DNA of 64,000 nt from Lantana camara. Lineage: Eukaryota > Streptophyta > Magnoliopsida > Lamiales > Verbenaceae. Position numbers and translations under genes: made by a program. Location: the NCBI GenBank assembly GCA_037501455.1, contig CM074858.1, positions 46,497,001 through 46,561,000 on the forward strand, given 5' to 3'. Positions 56,035-64,000 of this stretch are shown one piece after another (within the stretch, counting starts at the first letter, position 1; each line of letters opens with the position of its first letter). Below the pieces are notes generated by a model. The model was not told the DNA's origin. It saw nothing but the letters and a program-made list of their open reading frames with translations, and searched no databases.

Positions 56035-59000
56035 TGTAGCACCCCAAGTGGTGGGGCACCACACCCCCGCACTATGACCCGACACATGTACGAAATGGAA
56101 AGTCCGCACACGCTCCAAGCCACAGCGAACGGGTGACAAACGAAAAACCAACCTAGGCTAGGCGGTACCTAAACCCTGTACAAATGCAATTATGCAAAAC
56201 CTGAATGCGGAAGCGATACAAAATATGAATTCTCAAAAACTTTAATCAGCAATCATAATTCATATATTTCAAAAAGTAACTCAACATCAACTAAACGGGT
56301 TCAACTGTCCTAGAACCTGTCCCGATCAAGCATATAATCAAAATGGGTTCATCTAAACCGAGCACCTGTCCTAACCTGTCCCGAATTTCATACATCCAAA
56401 TCATAAGTATCACCCTACATAATATATACATATCATATACATAGTTTCCTTCACAAATCCAAACAAAGTACATAACAAATCGAACAGACCGACACAGACT
56501 CGACAGACCCGACTCAAAGCCGCCAAGCTCGAACCTGCAAGAATTGAAAAGTGGAAAAGAAGGGGGAGGGTCAGTCTCTAGAAGACTGAGCGAGCAGGAG
56601 CGATAAATATATATAAAAACATGCACATGCAAGTTATAAATTTCGAGCAAAGTTTTATTTAAAGTTAGTTTCCCAGAGGGCAAGAGAATAACTAAGCAAT
56701 GCTCGGACTCTGCGACTAATCATATTAAATTCATTAAGTTCATAATTCATACATAAACATAAAGACTCGGCGAGTGAGCGTGCATCATCTCCAACCAAAC
56801 TCCGACCGTGTACGACAAATAGCAATAATACATTTGAATACGTGATCATGCAATATATCATAGTACATCCAAGTCATATAACATAAGATATAATCGTTTG
56901 GGCAATCCGTATCCTGGCCATCCCGCACGGTGCCTAATCATATCATAACATAAACATAATCATAAAATAAGTTCCAACATTCTTCATCCGGGTGGTGGAA
57001 GGGTTAGCAAGACCCGACCACCTCATGCATAATGGCTAGTGAGGTACATGAATTCTCAAAAGCCTGACTAGCATTTTCTCTTCAAAACTCCTAACGAGAT
57101 CCGTTTCGTCGCTAAATATAAACGGAATTAGCACATTGGATCACCGTCGGCCCTTCTCTCCCCGGATAGCCACATGTACTAAATTCCTGGGCCCGTGAAC
57201 ATAACATACATTTAATCTCGCCAAAACATTTCAGTTCATAAGAAACATAACATATTTCATAATTTTGGAGAAAATGTTACTCGATAATAATTTACTCGAT
57301 GACTCCACTTTGAAAATAAACATATATATATACATACATAAGGTTTTGGCCAAAACTTGTCACATAAGGGTTGTAGGGTTTAGTATGTAACTAGAACGAA
57401 AACACCCTCACCTGGTACCAGACAAAGCCAAACCCAAAGCAAATGGTCCACCCTGGAACCTGCACGACCACAAGTCACCACCCCGGGTGCACCTGTACCA
57501 ACTGAACACACAAAACACAGTACAGAACTCAGACTCAGACTCAGACAACCATATAAAGACACACGGCACATGCTCAAGTACTTAAGAAATGCAATCACAT
57601 AAGCAGAGTTCACATTCATACTAACTACTTGCAAAATAAAATATCACATGGCTCAACATACTCATAAAGTAGATCAAGAGCTGTTCTTATGCATAATTAA
57701 TTTAAACAAACAAAATGGAAAGGCAAGGAATGTCACATTATTTCATATAAATTCATATATCAAATAACCAATTCATATTCGTACGAATAACTTATTTCTT
57801 ACGTGCAAAAGTTTCGAATTTAATCATATAAGTTTCATACAATTCATATATCGCATAATAGGATTATTTTAAATTAAATAATTAAACCTGAATTACAAAG
57901 TTTCAAATTAAATCATCCAAGACATACTAATTCAATTCTTACTAAATCATAAATTGTATAACAAATTCTTATATCAAATAATAAATTCCAATTCAATTTA
58001 AGTGATTAGACTAATTAAAAGCTTCAAGCTTAGGCGTAATAATTTCTCTTAATCGAAATCATAATTAGCATATTCGTTTTATCAATCCACAAGGATTAAT
58101 TAATTGAAGTCACACAATTTATATGTTTAATGAAATTACACATACACCCCTTCAAACTTAAACAAATAGCATGAATTCAACATATCAGGGTCCAATTTTG
58201 CGGATCAAGATATTCGTACATATCACATTTCACTTAATATATGATTTTATATCCGTTGACATACATATTGATCGACAATTACAACAATACACAATTTATT
58301 GCAATTAAACAATTAATTCCAAATATTTCAAAATACATAAAATAAATCACAACAAATCAACCGGACATCCGATTGACGAACGGAAAGTGGCGTTGAACTC
58401 ACCACGAAGAAAGGAACTTGTTGTCCGAAGGGCGTCGGAATGCAGCCACCGAAACCAACCGAACCGCCACGTGCAGCAGCCGGGCCACCACCTCCGGTGG
58501 TCAGAAAATTCCCCGGAAGGATAGAAACATACGCCTCGGCCTGCTCGACAAAAGCCCTAAACCAATTTCAGAAAATACCAAACACGCCGGACTTCGTTGA
58601 CGAAAAACCGAACTAAATCCCAACGATGAAAACTAAAATTAAACACAAACCGTAAAACGAAAATGAAATCCGAACATACCATTGGAAAGCGCGTAGCGAG
58701 GCCTTCGAAAGCCCCCTAGCCTAAAGCCGGAAAAGTCATCGAAAAATTAGACCGCCGTTCCGCCACCGGTCCGCCGCCGCCGCCGGCCGGTTCTTGGGCT
58801 GCCACCTATACGAACAACTCGATCTCGTCGAGTTAGACAACTTCTCAGAAGGAACCGTCGCCAAAAGATCGTCGGAAAAGCTTCAAACCACCGCCAAAAG
58901 CCGCGCCGCCGCTGCCACGCAAGAACCACCACTTCCGCGCGATTCGCTCCAATCTGAGGCCGGAAATGAACTCGGAAGGGTCGAAAACCTTGGAAACCAT

Positions 59001-59729
59001 CAAGCCCCTTCCGGCGGCGAAACTCGCCGCTACAGTAACCGCCACCGCCGCCGCGAGCTTCAGGCGGCGCGTGCGGTGCCGTCCGGCCATCATTGGCCAC
59101 GCCGTTCAAACTGGAGTTACGCCGGGAGGTCTTCTAACAGATGGGGTGGCGCGTGTCTGAGAAAAGTCACCGGAGACCGTCGCGAAGAGGCGGCGAAATG
59201 GCAGTTGTCCGTTCCGCCACCGCTGCTTTGCCGTAGCGCCACCACCGTTGAGTTTCAGGCTATGATTCTTGTACCATCATGTCGGGCTAGTCGAGCTGAT
59301 AAATTTCCTCAACTCAAACGTCGAATTCCGTCGAGAAACGAACGAGAACGGATATGTGTGTGTTTTCACACCTCCACTACGTGAATAGTGCCGGATCGCG
59401 GGAAGAGGACGGCTGAAGCTGGAGCTGAAATTCTGGCACACAAAACGAGGATCCGGGGTATATATCTCGGGTCCTCGTACAAAAAAACGGTCGGAAGAAC
59501 GGGCTAACGAAGTCATAATGGGGCAAACTTAGAGTCTACGGTCTCGTTTCGATGCCCTAAACGCAAAGCAAGGCTAATAAAGGTCGAACTCTCGACCGAA
59601 CGAGAAATGACCGGAAAACCTCTTAAAGAGTTCAAAATAGGGCCACACAAAGCACAAAATCACATAATTAAACACATAAAAAGGTTGAAAAGTGACGTAC
59701 CTTATTTGTAGGACGAGCGGGGTGTTACA
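56035..59729 (-). mobile_element. LARD B 5' LTR
   Basis: TGTAGCACCCC to GGGGTGTTACA. Same modules as the 3' LTR: hairpin 56572-56588, exon-like block about 57413-57500, CpG-rich segment 58380-59400. It has about 45 bp near 56470-56515 missing from the partner and lacks the GTTGGAGGGGCGACC stretch found at 53063. Confidence 0.93.
56572..56588 (-). promoter_or_regulatory. Conserved hairpin (LARD B 5' LTR)
   Basis: CAGTCT-CTAGA-AGACTG, identical to the 3' LTR copy. Confidence 0.6.
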
Positions 59730-59960
59730 AAATTATTCAAGCAATCACGTATTGTTCACGTTGGTGTAAAGGTTGGAGAATAGCCTTACTCCCCGGGCCA
59801 CATGATTCATGAAATTGACATGATAAAATGTTAAATTGGATAGTTGTAATCTCGGGCAAAGAAAAGCTATTTTTGAACTTTATATGTATTTCATTTCCAA
59901 TTCTTCACCCGAGGCTATGACTTACATGTGACGTGTGTTGTATATATATTGCCCCTCAAT

Positions 59961-59977
59961 CAGTCTTCGGTAGACTG
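59961..59977 (+). promoter_or_regulatory. Conserved hairpin (C3)
   Basis: CAGTCT-TCGGT-AGACTG. C1 and C2 of the same family have only five pairs, so the sixth pair is variable even within a family. Confidence 0.55.
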
Positions 59978-60013
59978 ATACTTCACTTTTCAGGTACTTT
60001 TGGTCGTGGTCGT

Positions 60014-60295
60014 GCTAGGCAGGAGTTGAGTCAGGTCTTGCATTCCACTGCGTCTAGCATTTTGCCTTTCATGTATAGAACTTTTGGAATATCGTGTTAT
60101 GATCATTGTTAGTACCTTTTTGGATACTTGGGCATGTATAACATGTAAGAGATGATAATGTATTGATAGTGTTGGTACCTAATACTAAATATGCCTTGGA
60201 TGTAAATATGGTACCTATATGTATTGATTTAAATGCTTCCGCTTTTGATTTTCATGTCTTGGTTTTGATTGTGTTAGGGAGTTGTCCGGCCTAGC
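60014..60295 (+). other. Inverted arm pair (C3)
   Basis: GCTAGGC (60014-60020) pairs with GCCTAGC (60289-60295); the outer part is lost (AGGA versus TCCG). Confidence 0.5.
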
Positions 60296-60399
60296 TCGTT
60301 CTTTCTTGATTGTCACCCGTTCGCTGTATTTTCGGTTTATGTACGGATTGCCCATTTCGTATGTGGATCGGGCTATAGTGCGGGGGATGTAGTGCCGGG

Positions 60400-60438
60400 A
60401 AAGGGGGGGGGGGGGGGGGGGACGAGGGGGGGGGGGGG
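60400..60438 (+). repeat. Poly-G tract
   Basis: A run of about 22 G, then ACGA, then about 13 G, near the 3' end of C3, where C1 and C2 have ordinary sequence (GTGCCTAGGG, GGCACCTCC). It could form G-quadruplexes or be a sequencing or assembly error. The 82-codon proline-rich minus-strand frame over it is an artefact. Confidence 0.9.
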
Positions 60439-60598
60439 TTAGGGTGCTACAATAATTATACAAGATTATAGTCTAACTTGACTTAGTTCAGAAACCTGAT
60501 CCAATAGGCATAAGATAATGGACTCTCTATGCTTCAAGATACCAACTAATGAACGATGGCAATACTTGAAATCATGAATTTGAAAAGAGCGAGGGGTT

Positions 60599-60611
60599 AG
60601 TCAAAGTGACT
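60599..60611 (-). promoter_or_regulatory. Conserved hairpin (LTR D)
   Basis: AGTCA-AAG-TGACT, a third version of the stem (A-T pair next to the loop). Confidence 0.5.
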
Positions 60612-61457
60612 AAGTGAGGGGTGGTTGAGCGATACTATAAAACTTTAGGATTTTTACCAAGAGACTTTTATTTGAAAGGATCTTTAATAGTAATTGAATA
60701 AGAATGAAGTAATAATTTTGAGAGTAATGTGAAATCAGTATTCATAGTGGGATTAACCAAGAAACTCCTTGATTAGCACCCGATAATAGGAAAATACTAC
60801 AACAATATCAATGTTGGGTTCATATTTGTTTGAAGATATAGGGGTAGGGGGATTATATACTATACTTTTTTAAGAAAATATGAACCCCTTTTTGTGAAAC
60901 AATATGGTGCCCACAAGCTAGACGTTCTCCAACCTTAACTCCTTAAAAACCAAGAATATTCGTAACGACATTGATCAAGATGTCGTTACTTAATAAAAAG
61001 AAATACAACGATACCATCCTTCTTCCTCCGGTGTCACCTCAGGGAGCTACCCCTAGTGATGATATACATGAACTTGGGAGGGACGTACCTTTTCCCGTCA
61101 CTTGATGTGGAATAACTAACCTCCTGTTAGACCACCACCAAGATCTAGTTGGCTGCTGGTGTAATAGTAGGCCTCGGCCCATGCCTCCCGGACTACTACT
61201 TCTACGAAGACCACCGGGCCCACAATAAGAAAATATATTTTGCTTGTATTTAACGATACCTGATAAACGGTAACATAGTACCGAGATAATTTAGTAGGAG
61301 ATACTTTTAATTGTGTATGACAAGACGTTATGAATACTTTAAACTAATTGATTGTGTATACTGGAACAATATAAGTTGATATCAAAGTATTTTCAAAAAG
61401 GGCAGTATTATTTATAAAGGAATAAAAATGAATGGTATTACGGTAGGTCGTAAGATG

Positions 61458-61458
<1 letters not shown>

Positions 61459-61488
<30 letters not shown>

Positions 61489-61489
61489 C
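61459..61489. repeat. (AT)n microsatellite
   Basis: About 30 bp of TATATA in LTR D. Confidence 0.95.
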
Positions 61490-62328
61490 TCATGATCCCA
61501 TTTGAAAATGTTTAACCTCACCTACAGTAACCAGGTGGTATGTAATAATACTGGAGTCCTAGTCCGTTCAGATCTTTGCCTATGAGTGGTGATCAACTAT
61601 AAGTTTCTATTTCGTAACCAAAACTACTCAAATAGACACGTTATCATAAAACATGTCATAATCATGGAATGAGATCACATAATAATATTCTGATAAAATA
61701 CAACTTTAACATTCAAACAAGACTTATAAAACAAGAGGTTATTAAATTATGAATCTTAGTAAACTTTTATATTATAGAATAAGTTCATAAATTTTAATAA
61801 GGAAATCTTATTTTGGAAATGATATTTGAAAATCCTAAATGAATATCTTTATTTGAAATTCAAAACTTGGATAAAAATCCTAATTCTTTAATGTTTGAAA
61901 CGTTGAACGTTTTGAATTTCAAAACAATAATATGAAACGTTTAAATGATCTTTGAAACATTAATTTTACCCGGTAAACCCTTATTTTCACCGTTTAAGTG
62001 AACTTCTTTAATTAATTAAGTTTTATGAAATCTTTAACTAATTAAATATTTATTAATCACATCATGATCCCAATTATAAGATTTGAAATGAAATTTAGGA
62101 TTTATTTGACAATGTATGTTATATTTGGAAAATGTTTCACAATTATCGATTTTTGGAAAATTCGGATAAAATCCTTATTTAAAAAATTCCAAAACTAATT
62201 TTATAATTAATTTCATATAAATTTCGAAATTATCAGAAAATGTGTTGACCAAAAAGTGAAAATTACTATGGAAAATATTTACTATTCAATTTCTTGTGAA
62301 TTAAACACTCTATAACATAAAATCAAAT

Positions 62329-62354
62329 TCACACACACACACACTAGTCACACG

Positions 62355-62388
<34 letters not shown>
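62329..62388. repeat. (CA)n microsatellite, interrupted
   Basis: ACACAC run of 60 bp interrupted by ACTAGTCACACGCC; in LTR D. Confidence 0.93.
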
Positions 62389-62390
<2 letters not shown>

Positions 62391-64000
62391 CCAAGAACAT
62401 TAAGAACATGTTCTTAAGTCCATTTGAATATTCAAAGAGGGTGTGTAACATGCTTGATCATATTCATATTTATAACATAGAATTTGAAGCATAATATAGC
62501 AAGATATACAAATTTTCTATGAAAAATAATTCTAAATAAATTATTCTAGGCATGAATTTAATCAAACAAGATCATGAATACTTAAACATATGAATATACT
62601 ATATCATATGATAATTCATGCATTTAATTAAATAAAATTCACATATATTAACATATTTTTCCTAAACTAGCATAAATAGCATATATTTCATGAAATAAAA
62701 TCCTAAAGCATAATTTAATTAAATCTAAGCATGCTACTACTATTATTATACTAAGAACATAATAAAAAGTATGAAATAATAAAATAAAACACACCTTAGC
62801 CTAGGGAGAGAGAGGAGTGGCGTGAGAGGGAGAGAGATGGAGTGAATTTTGTGTAGTCTTGGAAATGAGCTTGGAGGGGTATTTATACTTGGGATTTAGG
62901 GGCTTATGTTGCAATTCCTAGGAGTTTAGGGGAGATGTGGATGCTTCATAACCTAAACAAATGCTTGGTAGCAATGTAGGAAATGTGGTTGTCTCACATT
63001 TTAAACAAATGCTTGGAAGCTATATAAGAAATGTGGGTGAATTAAATTCATTTATTTAAACTTTCTAAAAGGCCTATGTTGTCATGGATGATGTCATGTT
63101 GAATAAAAATAAATATAAAATGATATAAAATTTATTCAAGAGTCGAGAGGTGAAAACTTGAAGTAGTAAATTAATGAAAGAACGAGTGAAAAATAAGCTT
63201 CGTCATGATTATAAATGTGGAATATTTAGAATTTTCGTTTATAAATTATGAACATTAAAGATGATGAAAATCATGAGAAAATTATATAAACGAAGTTATG
63301 ATGAAGTTTAAAGGTTGTAGATATTATCATAATTTAGAGAAAAATTCAAGAAACGTTTTAAGTATAATTTTGAATATTGAATGAAAGCTAATTATTTAGA
63401 ATAAAATGATAATTTTTAAAAAGGAAAATATTTATAAAATATGCTACGGTTGGAATCAAGTTTTGGTAAATGTATGAAATTTTCAAAGATAGTTTTGACT
63501 ATAATATTGAATATCAAAAAGTGTACGGATAAAAAGTGATAGAAATTAGGGTTTGTGGATCGTTTAGAATAGGAATTAGGGTTTGTGGATGATATCAAAA
63601 TTCTCGAAATGATTCAAGGATTCATTTGACTATAATATTTGATAGGACAAAGTATTCCGAGAAATTCCTAATTGTATGGAATGAATAGTGATCAAGGGAC
63701 CTAATGGTAATTTTGATCAACAATTTTTGCAAAGAGTTTCGGGTCATGGAAAGCATATGTAAGTGTTAGAAAAATATAAGTTTCATGCCTCTAAGGTTCT
63801 ACGAATGAGATAAGAGGATATCGTTTAGTTGATAAAGAATGACATGGGGATAAAATCGTAACTCTGATGTTAAATTTCCGAAAATGATTTTAAAACAAGA
63901 TATGTGAGTTAAGGTATCCAAGAAATACAGATTTGAGTTTTTAGTATTCTATTGAGGGAATGGAGGCTCGGAAATGAATAGTAATATGGGGTTTTAGATG

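Larger units (their letters stand above)
49766..59729 (-). mobile_element. LARD B: complete non-coding LTR retrotransposon
   Basis: 9,964 bp, minus orientation: 3' LTR 49766-53499 (3,734 bp), internal 53500-56034 (2,535 bp), 5' LTR 56035-59729 (3,695 bp). Flanks GAATT (left) and AAATT (right) are a one-mismatch TSD in LTR C3. PBS, PPT region and LTR ends are clear; no gag or pol motif is present. LTR pair nearly identical by eye with a few small indels. LTRs longer than the internal region are unusual even for LARDs. Confidence 0.93.
44309..60451 (+). mobile_element. Solo LTR, family C copy 3 (C3), containing two younger elements
   Basis: LTR sequence in three pieces, 44309-45293, about 48802-49765 and about 59735-60451, about 2.67 kb in total, close to the 2.56 kb of C2. 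No internal region of its own, so a solo LTR. Donor-like TGAAG|GTGGG at 44911/44912, palindromes at both sides of the Angela-like insertion, acceptor-like TTGCACAG at 49220, exon-like block 49221-49285 ending AAAG|GTGAGG, conserved block from 49440, hairpin 59961-59977, arms 60014 and 60289. The 3' end contains a long G run. Confidence 0.92.
44061..64000 (-). mobile_element. LTR family D, split by C3, runs off the window
   Basis: Minus-orientation LTR-like sequence: 44061-44308, then 60457-64000. It starts TGTAGCATCCCG. The two parts are joined by the ATAAT duplication of C3. The right part keeps the superfamily layout: hairpin 60599-60611, CTTCTTCCTCCGG and CCTCGGCCCATGCCTCC block (about 61010-61220), CTCACCTACAG exon-like edge (61516-61527), and a donor-like TAAG|GTGTG (minus) near 62793 behind a GAGAGAG-rich leader (62800-62870). 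No clear palindrome array. Its end (GGGGCGTTACA-like) is not reached. 61600-62330 and 63000-64000 are AT-rich without ORFs. Confidence 0.65.

Noticed and set aside
58794..59384. 196-codon plus-strand frame in LARD B 5' LTR
   Set aside because: Antisense to the element and not preserved in the 3' LTR; result of CpG-rich composition with few stops.
60215..60463. Proline-rich minus-strand protein
   Set aside because: Produced by translation of the poly-G tract.
1..64000. An intact host gene somewhere in the window
   Set aside because: Every domain recognised belongs to a transposable element, and the rest is LTR, LARD or CACTA sequence. The only host-like pieces are the small fragments in the CACTA element.

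Overview
The window looks like plant (angiosperm, probably dicot) intergenic DNA made almost entirely of nested transposable elements. It is AT-rich with no recognisable intact host gene. Everything that reads as protein is decayed retrotransposon gag or pol from three lineages: a Tekay-like chromovirus, an Athila-like Ty3/gypsy element and an Angela-like Ty1/copia element. The organism cannot be named from the sequence. Family and lineage names rest on motif recognition, not on a search.

Layout, outermost host first. (1) A decayed Athila-like element runs left to right from 31715 to 44060: 5' LTR remainder, tRNA-Asp-type PBS at 32885, gag, protease, RT, RNase H, integrase and a 3' LTR remnant. 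A CACTA transposon (32929-38595, TSD TAA) sits between its PBS and gag. A solo LTR (35537-38098, TSD GAAAT) sits inside the CACTA. (2) A Tekay-like element on the minus strand (8992-31714) appears to lie inside the Athila 5' LTR. Its gag is split by a complete 10.4-kb non-coding element, LARD A (15870-26257, TSD ATGGA). Its 5' LTR holds a solo LTR, E (27358-30643, TSD CTCAT). Its 3' LTR is cut at 8991 by a stack of LTRs (B, A1, A2, C1), each visible only as its right-hand part; the left parts should lie before base 1. (3) At 44061 a minus-strand LTR (D) enters the Athila 3' LTR. D contains solo LTR C3 (44309-60451, TSD ATAAT). C3 contains an internally deleted Angela-like copia element (45294-48796, TSD CTTCC) and a second complete non-coding element, LARD B (49766-59729). 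D runs to the end of the window.

The most interesting signal is not a protein. The long LTRs (1.9-3.7 kb) belong to several families that hardly align to each other (the Tekay-like LTR, LARD A and B, and C, E and B; partly D), yet they share one modular non-coding plan, read in element orientation. The modules are: TGTAACGCCCC start; CT-rich leader ending in a splice-donor-like AAG|GTAAG; a slot holding a short palindrome repeated several times, with a different palindrome in each family; a second exon-like block flanked by CAG| and |GTGAG; a conserved block of about 300 bp; a CAGTC-loop-GACTG hairpin with paired changes in its outer base pair; a CAG acceptor; a GCTAGGCGGG / CCCGCCTAGC arm pair 230-340 bp apart; and a GGTGCTACA end. 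The two LARDs have no coding capacity but share the unusual LTR-to-PBS spacing, PBS, post-PBS leader and PPT region of the Tekay-like element. This suggests mobilisation in trans. Both LARDs also carry tandem GAGAG...CTCTC hairpins just inside the 3' LTR.

All coordinates were read by eye. Percent identities, insertion ages and folding energies were not computed.
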